Source: Silvibacterium dinghuense
Lineage (GTDB): Bacteria > Acidobacteriota > Terriglobia > Terriglobales > Acidobacteriaceae
DNA: 64,000 nucleotides
Assembly: GCF_004123295.1 (NCBI RefSeq)
Contig: NZ_SDMK01000001.1
Location: 2,278,180 to 2,342,179, forward strand
Direction of reading: 5' to 3'
A program made the position numbers and the translations under genes. The notes under the pieces were generated by a model. That model saw nothing but the letters and a program-made list of their open reading frames with translations. It had not been told where the DNA came from and did no database searches. Positions 42,526-51,571 of this stretch are shown in pieces (the stretch's first letter is position 1; each line of letters opens with the position of its first letter).

Positions 42526-43506
42526 ATGGAAGCGAATATCGCAATCGTTGGCGTAGAAACTCAAGCTAGGCAATGCGGTAGACAAATTCTCTTTATCACC
42601 TACGCAGAGCACAGGTACAGTGGCACATACCGAAAACTTAGCTTGGGGCCGACGTTGAGCGTTTACGACCAAAAACCCGCACGTTTCTTGATTGACCTCA
42701 CCGACAAAAAACATGCGAATTTGAACTCCTCGATCTACTGTGCTGGTTTTGAACTTGGAAAATGGCGTTGCTCACAGCTCGCCTTTCACTTGGCCGAATG
42801 GCTACCTGATTATGCCTTGATCGAGGAAGAGCTTCGAGTCAATCACGGCAACATGGTGCTGAAGCTGAATCAGGCTGCTATCCGCGTTTACACCAGCGAG
42901 AAATATCAGAAGCGAGGTGAAGCGGGCGAGATTGCATTGCATGCCGTCTGCAGAGATTTCTTTCAGACCATTCCGATCTCTCCGAGAGTGTTTTACAAGT
43001 CGGCTTCCAACGACCTGGTCAAAGCCTTTGACATGGTGCATGCGCGCCTGCCTGAAGGTGAGCCTGTCGAGCTTTGGCTTGGAGAATCCAAACTTTGGGA
43101 GCAGGGAGATTCAGCTATCGCAGATGCGATCAAGTCCGTTAGGGCTCACATTGACGCAGGTTTTCTGGCAAACGAAAAACTCATACTTGGCCCGCAGATA
43201 CCGAAGGACACTCCACGGTATGAAGAAATTGTGAAGCTGTTCCATAAGAGCACGAGTTTGGACTCCTTTCTGAAGAGCTCTGTCTTTGTAATCGGCATCC
43301 TTTGCGATAGCGCATCGGCAGCGGCGGCTCTTCAGCACGATGCTCAGTATCTTGCTGGAGTCGAAGCTGAGATGGAAAAGCTTGCGAAGTCTCTCAATGA
43401 CACTGGGCTGCCAGGCCAGCTACGTATGCTGCTCGCCTATATCCCCCTCGCAACCAAGGAATCTTTGGTCGCCGCGTTCGATCAGCGGCTGAAAGGACTT
43501 CAATGA
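42526..43506 (+). CDS. hamA: Hachiman effector HamA (DUF1837 nuclease)
   Basis: The 326-aa product carries the DUF1837 core: RGEAGEIALHAVCRDFFQTI, PRVFYKSASNDLVKAFDMVH, LWLGESKLW and ANEKLILGPQIPKD. The likely PD-(D/E)XK residues are E135, an acidic residue in the NDLVKAFD stretch, and E187-S-K189. In Hachiman systems HamA is the DNA-degrading effector held in check by the HamB helicase. The gene overlaps hamB by 4 bp (ATGA), the usual two-gene layout. It is part of the integrated element's cargo. Confidence 0.93.
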   Translation: MEANIAIVGVETQARQCGRQILFITYAEHRYSGTYRKLSLGPTLSVYDQKPARFLIDLTDKKHANLNSSIYCAGFELGKWRCSQLAFHLAEWLPDYALIEEELRVNHGNMVLKLNQAAIRVYTSEKYQKRGEAGEIALHAVCRDFFQTIPISPRVFYKSASNDLVKAFDMVHARLPEGEPVELWLGESKLWEQGDSAIADAIKSVRAHIDAGFLANEKLILGPQIPKDTPRYEEIVKLFHKSTSLDSFLKSSVFVIGILCDSASAAAALQHDAQYLAGVEAEMEKLAKSLNDTGLPGQLRMLLAYIPLATKESLVAAFDQRLKGLQ

Positions 43507-45587
43507 GCATAACGTCCTTCGACTGGCCCAACATCTCCCAACTCACGGGGGATCAACTGAAAAATCAAGTGTTCTCGATCCTCTATGAGACTTCCTGCAG
43601 CTTGCAGGAAGAAGAGTTGGGCGAACCGCACATGCTCGAAGTTGTTCCCCGCTTGGCACAGCTAATAGAGACGCACGAGGAACTTGGCACTTACAGGGAG
43701 GCTTTCAGCGCCCTTGCACGCTCGTTAGGATTGTGGAACTACATCGACCGTGACTATGCTGACATTCGAGATGCCCTTGTTGCGGATACTGCTGAGATCC
43801 GCGATTTAGGAATCGTCCTGCACCGCGAACAGCAAGCGGCCCTCAACGCTCTTTTGTTCGGAAACAACCTCGTTCTCAGCGCTCCGACCAGTTTTGGAAA
43901 AAGCATCCTGATCGACGCACTGCTGCTGGAGGAACGCTTCAAGCGCGTCGCGATAGTACTTCCGACTATCGCGCTGCTCGATGAATTCCGGCGTCGCCTG
44001 GTACGCCAGTTCAAAGATACGTTCGATATACTCATGCATCACTCAGAGACATCGGAAAGCGAACGAGTCATCTTTCTGGGCACGCAAGAGCGTTTGATCA
44101 ACAGAGACGATCTCGGGAAGCTTGATCTGGTCGTCGTTGATGAGTTCTACAAGCTCGATCCCGAGCGGAAAGACTCACGCAGCATCACCCTGAATGCAGC
44201 TGTATATCGGTTACTGAGCAAGGCAAAGCAATTCTTTTTCTTGGGACCAAACATAGACATCGTCAACGTCTCAGCTGGAAGTAGATGGCAGTTTTCATTT
44301 TTGAAGACCCGATTCTCTACAGTGGCGGTGGACACCGCCGATCTCACTAAGATCGACAACAAAGAAGAACGGCTACTGGAAGAGGCAGTGAAGCCGGAGA
44401 ACTGGCCAGCTCTCATTTTTGTCTCATCACCAGACAGGGCCAATACGTTGGCTGCGTTAATGCTTCAACGCGACATTCGAGTTGGAAGCGGAGCGGAGCT
44501 TGCCGCATGGATGAACGAAAATTATGGCGTCGGCTGGAGCCTTAGCAACTCGGTAGCCGCCGGTATCGGAGTTCATCACGGACGAATACCTCGCGCCTTA
44601 GCATCGCGATTCGTCAGCCTCTTCAATCAAAATGTCCTGCCGGTGCTCATCTGCACGTCAACGCTTATAGAGGGTGTAAACACCGCAGCGAAGTCGGTTC
44701 TCATCTACGACAAGAAGATTAACAAGAGTAATTACGACTTCTTCACATTTTCCAACATTAAGGGCAGAGCAGGGAGATTGGGCAAGCACCACGTTGGACA
44801 GGTGTTTCTGTTTAATGCACCACCTGCAAAGGAGGACTACGGCATTTCAGCGCCACTGTTTGGGGATATCGATGATGCTCCCGATGAATACATCGTTCAC
44901 ATTGAAGGCGACGATAGCACTACCACATCGGCTACACGAACGATTGAACTCGCCACCCGTCTCGGGCTTAAGCCGGAAGATCTGAGAAGGTTCTCAACCA
45001 TTGGGATCTCCTCTATGGAGGCGTTTCGAGATTCAGTTGCGCGTGCGCTCAATGAACGCGCCGCATTGATTTGGAGCGGCTATCCGGCCTGGGAAAATAT
45101 CCTGGCGCTGGCCACGATACTTTGCTCTGTGCGAAAGGCTGATGAGTTCGGTTGCCGTACCGCAGCTCAGCTGTCCATGTACATAAACCAATTGCGCAAT
45201 GCAACGCAGGTCAAGCGATTCTTTCTGTGGCACTCTCAAACCTATCGGGGTAAGCCGGAACAGATGGATAACATTTTCAAATTTCTGCGCGCCTGCGAAT
45301 TCAATCTACCGGAATTCATCGCGCTCATTGAACTCTTCGTGAAGAACGCCGGTTACAACCAAGCCGATTACACTTACCTCACTGGTGGCCTGCCTCGATG
45401 GTTCAGATCGGAAGTGCTTAAGATTCTGGAAGAGCAGGGCGTGCCAATTCAAATTTCCGAGCGTTTTCATGTTGAGGGTGACACCGTTCGTTCTTTGGGT
45501 ACACGTCTACAAGCCCTCGCAGGCTCACGAGACGCACGGATTTCGGCATTTGAACGGAACTGGGTACTTGAGGCGCTCCCGTCTTGA
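43503..45587 (+). CDS. hamB: Hachiman helicase HamB
   Basis: The 694-aa product is an SF2 helicase of the Ski2/Hel308-like type. It has an N-terminal helical region (1-90), Walker A SAPTSFGKS (126-134, K133), DEFY in the DEAD position (213-216) and motif VI GRAGRLG (421-427) preceded by KKINKSNYDFFTFSN. A C-terminal helical domain follows. HamB senses aberrant or invading DNA and releases HamA. The start overlaps hamA, and the stop overlaps the ATG of a tiny downstream ORF. Confidence 0.93.
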   Translation: MSITSFDWPNISQLTGDQLKNQVFSILYETSCSLQEEELGEPHMLEVVPRLAQLIETHEELGTYREAFSALARSLGLWNYIDRDYADIRDALVADTAEIRDLGIVLHREQQAALNALLFGNNLVLSAPTSFGKSILIDALLLEERFKRVAIVLPTIALLDEFRRRLVRQFKDTFDILMHHSETSESERVIFLGTQERLINRDDLGKLDLVVVDEFYKLDPERKDSRSITLNAAVYRLLSKAKQFFFLGPNIDIVNVSAGSRWQFSFLKTRFSTVAVDTADLTKIDNKEERLLEEAVKPENWPALIFVSSPDRANTLAALMLQRDIRVGSGAELAAWMNENYGVGWSLSNSVAAGIGVHHGRIPRALASRFVSLFNQNVLPVLICTSTLIEGVNTAAKSVLIYDKKINKSNYDFFTFSNIKGRAGRLGKHHVGQVFLFNAPPAKEDYGISAPLFGDIDDAPDEYIVHIEGDDSTTTSATRTIELATRLGLKPEDLRRFSTIGISSMEAFRDSVARALNERAALIWSGYPAWENILALATILCSVRKADEFGCRTAAQLSMYINQLRNATQVKRFFLWHSQTYRGKPEQMDNIFKFLRACEFNLPEFIALIELFVKNAGYNQADYTYLTGGLPRWFRSEVLKILEEQGVPIQISERFHVEGDTVRSLGTRLQALAGSRDARISAFERNWVLEALPS

Positions 45588-45706
45588 TGATGCAAAATCA
45601 GGATGATGTCGATCCGCTGGAGATCTACCTCGAACTGAATCGGCGTATCGCGGCAAGGAAAACGGTGCCACATGACGTGGATGAGGGGCCGGCAGAAAGC
45701 TACTGA
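45587..45706 (+). CDS. Tiny acidic ORF translationally coupled to hamB
   Basis: There are 39 codons starting in the TGATG overlap with the hamB stop. The product begins MMQNQDDVDPLEIYLELNRR and ends VDEGPAESY; it is acidic, with one amphipathic helix likely. The direct stop-start overlap argues for translation after hamB. I know of no standard third Hachiman component of this size, so it may be a small accessory protein, an inhibitor or chance. Confidence 0.4.
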   Translation: MMQNQDDVDPLEIYLELNRRIAARKTVPHDVDEGPAESY

Positions 45707-45866
45707 GGCTGAAAACTCAGCGCGCGGTTCGTTCCCTTACCCCGTTGATCTCCGGCGGGTTCAGAGAACGGCGATTGGCCTTCGAAGGCGTTGATGTATA
45801 GATCGATTCTGTACCCCGTCAGCACCCTCATGAGCACCGGTTCAGGAAATTCACCGAATCGCGTCC

Positions 45867-45897
45867 CAAACCTCTGCCGAATTCCGGCAGAGGTTTG
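45867..45897. terminator. Strong hairpin between hamB and the integrase gene
   Basis: A perfect 13-bp stem (CAAACCTCTGCCG / CGGCAGAGGTTTG) with a 5-nt loop lies between convergent genes. There is no long T-run, so it is probably a bidirectional terminator. The rest of 45707-45959 shows nothing that I can name. Confidence 0.6.
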
Positions 45898-45959
45898 CAG
45901 ATCAGTCCTGTGAAGTCGGATTGTGGGCAGTAATAGCTCTTGAATTAACCAGTTAACCT

Positions 45960-47090
45960 CTATTTGATCAGAGCAGTTCCTCTAGCACTCACGAGGTGAT
46001 CGAGCTTAGTCACCAGATCCTCAGCACGCAGGTGCGTATATCGCTTCAGCATTTGCATAGACTTATGACCGCTGATCGCGGAGACCTCTTGGTCAGAAAA
46101 TCCTGCTTCCACAAATCGACTTACGGCTTCATGTCTGAGGTCGTGGAAGCGGACATCCTCGAGGCCCTGTTGACGCTTGATATTCAGCCACACAGGATTG
46201 AACTGGTAGGGGTGGCGTTTGCTATCACGTCCGGGCTCACCGTAGAAGATCAGGTCTGTGTCTTTAGGGCGGACAGGATGATTTAGCGCTTCACGGAAGA
46301 GTGCTGCAGCGGTGGTTGTTAGTGGAACGGTGCGGGGAGATGTGTTCTTTGTCTCCAGAAGGCGAACAATACGCCTCTTCAAGTCCACCTGCATTTTGCG
46401 CAAAGTAAGAATCTCAGAAGAACGCATACCTGTTTCAAGGGCAATGCGAACGATCCAGCGCAACATTGGGTTTGAGTGCTGATCTACGGCGACGAGCAAC
46501 CGCTTCTCTTCATCTGGCGTGAGTCGGCGGTTACGTCCTGGGCCAGGTGCGGGGCGGCGGATGTTCATCACCGGGTTCGACGGCAGGCCGATGCCCCACT
46601 CTTTGATCGCCACGGTGAACAGGTGGCCGAGCAACGCGAGGTCGAGCCGAACAGTATTGTTCGAGCGCGGAATGGGTTTGCCCTTTGCGTCTTTGCGGTC
46701 CTCCCCAGCAAGACGTGTGTCTCTAAATTTTGCAACGATCTCAGGCGTGAGCGCGGTGAGCGAATACTTGCCCAGGTGCTCGATGAGAATCTTCGAGCGG
46801 TTGTGATCGGAAACCTGAGTACTGGGCCGCTTGGTCGGCGTCACTTCAGCAATGTAGCGTTCGAGCGCCTTAGCGACGGTGAGGCGATCCGCTGGCGCGC
46901 GCTGGATGTATGCGCCGCGCACCATGTCGTCTTCCGTGCGGCGAGCCCAGTCTTCCGCATCGCGCTTCGTGCGAAAGGTCTTCGATGTCGTAGGCCATCC
47001 GGTCTTGCGGATGACAGCTTTCCACTTGCCGAGATCGGTCTTTACGAGGGTCGCCAAGCGTACCTCCGGTGTGTACCGCGAGAGCGGCAC
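45960..47090 (-). CDS. int: Tyrosine integrase of the element
   Basis: The 376-aa product is a tyrosine recombinase with an N-terminal arm-binding region (KWKAVIRKTGWPTTSKTFRTK), a SAM-like core-binding domain and a catalytic domain. The full catalytic set is visible: R223 (TGMRSSE), K248 (LETKNT), H316-x-x-R319 (FHDLRH), H342 (SGHKS) and the nucleophile Y351 (KRYTHL). The GTG start at 47090 has GAGG five bases upstream, and that Shine-Dalgarno lies within a likely arm site, which suggests autorepression. It sits next to the attachment tRNA and should catalyse integration and excision at the anticodon-loop core. Confidence 0.95.
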   Translation of the reverse strand: MPLSRYTPEVRLATLVKTDLGKWKAVIRKTGWPTTSKTFRTKRDAEDWARRTEDDMVRGAYIQRAPADRLTVAKALERYIAEVTPTKRPSTQVSDHNRSKILIEHLGKYSLTALTPEIVAKFRDTRLAGEDRKDAKGKPIPRSNNTVRLDLALLGHLFTVAIKEWGIGLPSNPVMNIRRPAPGPGRNRRLTPDEEKRLLVAVDQHSNPMLRWIVRIALETGMRSSEILTLRKMQVDLKRRIVRLLETKNTSPRTVPLTTTAAALFREALNHPVRPKDTDLIFYGEPGRDSKRHPYQFNPVWLNIKRQQGLEDVRFHDLRHEAVSRFVEAGFSDQEVSAISGHKSMQMLKRYTHLRAEDLVTKLDHLVSARGTALIK

Positions 47091-47109
47091 TGTACCTCAA
47101 GTGTACCTC
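47091..47109 (-). promoter_or_regulatory. Right integrase arm-type sites overlapping the int ribosome-binding site
   Basis: TGTACCTC occurs at 47091-47098 and 47102-47109 (11-bp period, as at the left end), with a single copy at 47255-47262 and a near-copy CGTACCTC at 47059-47066. On the minus strand the first copy reads GAGGTACA, which includes the GAGG of the int start. Confidence 0.6.
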
Positions 47110-47129
47110 GGTTGGATTTTTGGAAGGAG

Positions 47130-47205
47130 TGGTGGGCCCACCAGGATTCGAACCTGGAACCAAAGCATTATGAGTGCTCTGCTCTAACCGTTGAGCTATA
47201 GGCCC
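47130..47205 (-). tRNA. tRNA(CAU), probably Ile2, carried by the element
   Basis: The gene is 76 nt including the encoded CCA. All arms pair: acceptor GGGCCTA/TGGGCCC, D-stem GCTC/GAGC, anticodon stem GAGCA/TGCTT with loop CTCATAA, and T-stem CCAGG/CCTGG with loop TTCGAAT. The anticodon is CAT, so it is either tRNA-Ile2 (lysidine-modified) or elongator tRNA-Met. C4 and C5 in the acceptor stem, which I recall as recognition features for lysidine synthetase, favour Ile2. It lies inside the att boundaries and differs from the split host copy in the anticodon stem, D-loop and T-loop, so it is element-borne rather than a simple duplication. Confidence 0.93.
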
Positions 47206-47282
47206 TTTATGTCGATTTCGATCTTTTTTCCCGAGGTCGAAATCTTGCCTCGATTGTACCTCAGTCCGTTGGTGCAGCTGCT

Positions 47283-47323
<41 letters not shown>

Positions 47324-47739
47324 GGAGTGATATCTGCGGTGTATGCCGGTCTGTTCTGATTGTAAACTCCCGTGTCTGGAGCTCGGCTTTGCCTTGAGGG
47401 GAGGGTGATCTCGCGCGGCTTGTGTCTGAGTCTGCGTTTTCCTCAGCGCGTTTTCGCTGGAATGCGTGAAGAAGTCTCGCTCCTCTGTCGCTTTTGCGGG
47501 TTATGTCCGGTTGCATCCTGCTGAATTCAATCATTGTTCATCGTTTTCAGCGCGTTCGTCACGTAACGTAAGCGCTGGCACATCCTTTTCTTACGAACTT
47601 GCACGCGCGAGCTTCGAGGAAGCGGGATGAGTCAAGCCGGTGAGCTGGTATTCCGCTCGGACGCACCGGTGAGAGCCGAATCGCACCTCCAAACAATCGG
47701 CCTGTTTTATTGCACAGGTTTACCTTCGGAGACCAAGTT
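47324..47739. other. Intergenic region between the split tRNA and the receptor gene
   Basis: On the minus strand a possible -35 TTTACA (47361-47366) with a weak -10 (47338-47343) could be the original tRNA promoter. No protein gene is supported here. A GGAGA Shine-Dalgarno for the receptor gene lies at 47727-47731. Confidence 0.35.
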
Positions 47740-50700
47740 ATGCAGAATCTGTGCCCCGCCATGGGGCGTGTGCGTATTTCTTTTTTGATCCTCTTGTGCT
47801 GCCTGCTGGCCATCCCAGCCGCGATCGCGCAGTCTACCCAGGGCATCATCCTTGGCACCGTCAAGGACAGTTCCGGCGCGGTTGTGCCCAATGCTTCGGT
47901 GACCCTTACCAATACCGACGAGGGCACAACCCGCAACACCACGACAGATGCGGCCGGCAGCTACCACTTTGAAGATGTTCCTGCGGCTCATTACGCTGTT
48001 GCCATCGAGCTCGCGGGCTTTGAGAAGTGGACGACTTCAGGCCTGGTCCTTGCTGTCCGTCAGCAGTTGCGCGTCGATGCCGCGCTGGCTGTTGGAAATG
48101 TGCAGCAGGTGGTCAATGTATCGAGCGATGCGGTCAGCACCATCGATACGGTGACGCCGTCCATCAGCGCGGTTTACAACAAGACCGACGTCGACAATCT
48201 TCCGGTCAATACCCGCGCCAGCTCTTCCGGAACGAGTGCGTTGAGCATCGTTGGCGAGCTGCCCGGCGTGCAGCCCGACGGAGGCTCCTTCTCGCTGCAG
48301 GGCGCACTGCCCTTCCAGACGGAGGTCTCTGTGGACGGAACCACGGTGCAGAGCGCCACCGGAAATTCGCCCATCGCCGATGCCTTTCCTTCTAGCGAAT
48401 CGATCAGCGAGCTGCGTGCCGACGGAGTCCAGAACAACGCCGAATTCGGCCAGCCCGGTGAGATTACCGTCACGACCAAGGGCGGCACGAATACGATTCA
48501 TGGATCGGCGTTCTGGTATCACCAGAATGCGGCCTTCGACGCCATTCCCTACACCTACCCGATCACGACAACCAAGCCCAAGCTGGTTGCCAACACCTTC
48601 GGCGCGAGCTTCGGTGGTCCGGTCGTCATTCCGCATCTGTATGACGGTCACAACCGCACCTTCATTTACGGCGCTTACGAAGGCTGGCGGCATCCCTCGC
48701 AGGAAACCGAGTCCTACGTCGTTCCCAGCACGCTGATGAAGGAAGGCGACTTCTCGAAGTATGTCTCGAGCGGCTTTACCGGGCTGAACGATCCGTTCAC
48801 CGGCGGCAGCTATGGCACCAAGCTGCCTTCGATCAGCGCGGTTGCGACCAAGCTGCTGCAGTTCTTCCCTGATCCCAACGTGGGCGATCCAAGCGCCTAT
48901 ACCGACAATGGTGTTGCCAACTATGTGGTGAACCAGGACAACAGCCGGCATTCCGACCAGTTCGACATCCGCGGCGATCAGTATTTCGGTTCGAATCAGA
49001 AGTTTCTGCTCTGGGGCCGTTTCACCTGGAAGAACTTCCCGACGACCAATCCCGAGCCGCTCCTGGTGCCTGAAGGCCAGAGCACGAACCAGAACCGCGT
49101 TCTGAAGATCAGCGCCAATTACAGCTTCACGCCGAATCTGATCAATGAATTCGGCTACGGCTTTACCTGGGTCACGACCGGCAACACCAACAACTTCAAC
49201 GGCACGGCTTTCACAGACAGCCTGGGCCTGGTTGGCCTGCAGAACCTCTTCTACAACGGGCTTCCCGAGCTGGACTTCTACAACCTGAGCTCGCTGAACG
49301 CCGATCGCCTCGACTCGCTGACCAAGTCCCGGACGGCGGTGTATACCGACTCGCTGAGCTGGAACATTCGGAACCACAGCCTCCGCTTCGGCCTCGACAT
49401 CCGCACCCTGGAGGCGATCACCCCGCTCGGCTTCAATGGATCGGACAACTACGGGACCTTCCAGTTCAATACCGACAAGAGCACAGGCATGTTCACGGGT
49501 GTGGACTTCGCCGACTTCCTCAGTGGCCTGCCCAACCAGACCTTCTATGACGTCGTCCAGGAAGATAACGACGGCACATCCATCCACTACCACTTCTACG
49601 CGCAGGATCAGTGGATCGTCACACCGCGGCTCACGCTCAGCTATGGCCTCCGTTATGAGCTGCATCCTGGCTATACCGACGCTCACGGCGACATCGGTAA
49701 CTTCGATCCCAGCAAGCCTCTCTCCGGCGAAGCCATTTATCCGGACGGCAAGTCCAGCCTGCTGTCCACCGCCTTCCTGGAGAGTGCCAACGCCTGCCTG
49801 CCTTACGGCACAACCAGCGGTTCGGCCACGGTCAACGGCGCTTCCTGCATGCCGGTGCTCTCGAACAGCGAGGCGGGTTTGCCCGGTGGCCTCAAGAAGT
49901 ATCCTCACCTGCGCTTCATGCCGCGCTTCGGCTTTGCCTGGCGTCCCTTCGACAATGACAAGACGGCAGTGCGCGGCGGCGTGGGCATGTACAACATCAC
50001 CATGCTGGGTTCGAACTTCTACTCCCTCACCGGCACGCTCCAGGCGCAGACGACGCAGTACACCAACACCTACAACTCCAGCACGCATGCCATCGGCTAT
50101 CAGTGGCCGGTCATCTATGCCGGAGCCGGCGACGGCGGCTGCACCACCTGCTATGGCCAGGACTACTTCGGAACGGCGAACAGCGTGAACTGGAAGGACC
50201 CCTACACCTACCAGTGGAGCCTGAGCATCGACCACGACTTTGGCGGCGGCAGTGCCGGCCGTATCTCTTACATCGGCTCGGAGACGCACCAGCTGGTCTG
50301 GGCTCCGGACGAAAATACCTTGCCCTTTTCTTCCACCGTCTCGGCTGCAAACCAGCCGCTGAGCGCCCGCCTCTTCCCGAACTTCGGCCGCATCAATACC
50401 CGCGCCACCGGCGCCAACGAGAGCTACCACTCGGTGCAGCTCGATGCGTCGCACCGCTTCCAGCGCGGGCTGGAGTTCGACTCCTCCTACACCTTCGCGA
50501 AGGCTCTGGCCGATAACCAAGGTCCGGCGAGCACGGGCTTTGCCGGGGAAAGCGGCGGCTCCCGCGCTACTTCCATCCTGGATCGCCACGCGGACTTCGG
50601 TAATGTCGGAGGCACCCGCCGCAACCGCTGGAACACGACGATGGTCTATGACCTGCCCTTCGGTCGTGGACGCGAGTTTGGCAGTGGAATGTCCCGCATC

Positions 50701-51285
50701 GCCGATCTCCTCGTCGGTGGATGGCGCCTCTCGAACATCTTCCTCTGGCAGAGCGGTCCGTTTGAATCGCCTTACTTCGACTCCGGAGAAGGCGATCCCT
50801 CCGGCACCGGATCGGGCCTGACCAGCACCAACACCGGCTTCGATCCCGGCCATCGCAACCAGGCCGCCGATCGTGCCGCCGGGGTCAGCATCGCTCCGCA
50901 CAACCGCACCCGCACCAACTGGATCAACACCGCTGCCTTCGTCTGCCCTGGCTACCCTGGCTGGACGCCGGGAACGGCCTGCACCACCGGCAGCGGCGCC
51001 GGCGCCTATCCCAACCCCATCGGCCGCTTCGGCAATGCCGGAGTCGGCTCGGTGGTTGGGCCTGGAACAGTGAACCTCTCCTCCGGGCTCAGCAAGGTCT
51101 TTTCGGTCACCGAACGGGTCAAGCTGCGCGCTGAGGGCACGTTCACCAACGTGCTCAACCACACGAACCTCGGCGACCCCAACATGGATATCAGCTCCGG
51201 CAGCTACGGGCTGATTTCCAGCACCATCGGATCGGACTTCGGCGGAGCACGTAGCGGCCAGGTCTCGATGCGGCTGGATTTTTAA
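47740..51285 (+). CDS. TonB-dependent receptor with carboxypeptidase-regulatory-like N-terminus (Oar-like)
   Basis: The product has 1,181 aa. The ATG at 47740 has GGAGA 8 bases upstream and leads into a signal peptide (FLILLCCLLAIPAAIAQ). A carboxypeptidase-regulatory-like fold follows (about residues 35-120, GTVKDSSGAVVPNASVTLTN, SYHFEDVPAAHYAVAI). The plug domain comes next (VGELPGVQPDGGSFSLQG, VSVDGTTVQ, SEFGQP-like AEFGQPGEITVTTKGGTN), then a long beta-barrel ending in SMRLDF with the typical C-terminal Phe. Acidobacteria have many such receptors, thought to import polysaccharide or peptide fragments. No partner enzyme is coupled to it, and a strong terminator follows. Confidence 0.93.
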   Translation: MQNLCPAMGRVRISFLILLCCLLAIPAAIAQSTQGIILGTVKDSSGAVVPNASVTLTNTDEGTTRNTTTDAAGSYHFEDVPAAHYAVAIELAGFEKWTTSGLVLAVRQQLRVDAALAVGNVQQVVNVSSDAVSTIDTVTPSISAVYNKTDVDNLPVNTRASSSGTSALSIVGELPGVQPDGGSFSLQGALPFQTEVSVDGTTVQSATGNSPIADAFPSSESISELRADGVQNNAEFGQPGEITVTTKGGTNTIHGSAFWYHQNAAFDAIPYTYPITTTKPKLVANTFGASFGGPVVIPHLYDGHNRTFIYGAYEGWRHPSQETESYVVPSTLMKEGDFSKYVSSGFTGLNDPFTGGSYGTKLPSISAVATKLLQFFPDPNVGDPSAYTDNGVANYVVNQDNSRHSDQFDIRGDQYFGSNQKFLLWGRFTWKNFPTTNPEPLLVPEGQSTNQNRVLKISANYSFTPNLINEFGYGFTWVTTGNTNNFNGTAFTDSLGLVGLQNLFYNGLPELDFYNLSSLNADRLDSLTKSRTAVYTDSLSWNIRNHSLRFGLDIRTLEAITPLGFNGSDNYGTFQFNTDKSTGMFTGVDFADFLSGLPNQTFYDVVQEDNDGTSIHYHFYAQDQWIVTPRLTLSYGLRYELHPGYTDAHGDIGNFDPSKPLSGEAIYPDGKSSLLSTAFLESANACLPYGTTSGSATVNGASCMPVLSNSEAGLPGGLKKYPHLRFMPRFGFAWRPFDNDKTAVRGGVGMYNITMLGSNFYSLTGTLQAQTTQYTNTYNSSTHAIGYQWPVIYAGAGDGGCTTCYGQDYFGTANSVNWKDPYTYQWSLSIDHDFGGGSAGRISYIGSETHQLVWAPDENTLPFSSTVSAANQPLSARLFPNFGRINTRATGANESYHSVQLDASHRFQRGLEFDSSYTFAKALADNQGPASTGFAGESGGSRATSILDRHADFGNVGGTRRNRWNTTMVYDLPFGRGREFGSGMSRIADLLVGGWRLSNIFLWQSGPFESPYFDSGEGDPSGTGSGLTSTNTGFDPGHRNQAADRAAGVSIAPHNRTRTNWINTAAFVCPGYPGWTPGTACTTGSGAGAYPNPIGRFGNAGVGSVVGPGTVNLSSGLSKVFSVTERVKLRAEGTFTNVLNHTNLGDPNMDISSGSYGLISSTIGSDFGGARSGQVSMRLDF

Positions 51286-51310
51286 CACCGCACCGCAGTC
51301 GCAAACAGCA

Positions 51311-51346
51311 CGAGGGGGACGGCTTTAGCCGTCCCCCTCGTATTTG
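51311..51346 (+). terminator. Rho-independent terminator after the TonB-dependent receptor
   Basis: A 13-bp stem (CGAGGGGGACGGC / GCCGTCCCCCTCG) with loop TTTA is followed by TATTTGT, 26 bases after the stop. Confidence 0.85.
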
Positions 51347-51495
51347 TAGCCATTACAGTTACGAACCGCGGATGCCTCGCATCCCGTGGTCTTCGAGATG
51401 TCGGAACCGTTAAGCCCCGTTCCTCATACAAGCCAAAACCGGACTTGTATGGGCCACCGTCGGTCTATGTTTCTACTTGAGTCCCGTGTCCCCGG

Positions 51496-51528
51496 CTCGC
51501 GACCATCGGGAGCGGAGGCCGAAGGCGG
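51496..51528 (+). repeat. Dispersed repeat family A, partial copy 3
   Basis: This is the CTCGCGACCATCGGGAGCGG and GGCCGAAGGCG core without the GCGCGCAGCAG end. It is followed at once by the 21-bp tandem duplication. Confidence 0.65.
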
Positions 51529-51571
51529 AAAACCTGGCCGGTCAGTTCCCGAAAACCTGGCCGGTCAGTTC
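51528..51571. repeat. 21-bp tandem duplication overlapping the peptidase stop
   Basis: Bases 51528-51548 and 51551-51571 are identical (core AAAACCTGGCCGGTCAGTTC), with a period of 23 bp. The second copy contains the stop codon of the minus-strand prolyl oligopeptidase gene, so the first is a copy of its 3' end. Confidence 0.75.

Noticed and set aside
48037-51288. A 1,083-codon minus-strand ORF antisense to the TonB-dependent receptor
   Set aside because: It mirrors a well-supported receptor in high-GC DNA; the translation is Arg/Gly/Ala-rich with no domain signature.
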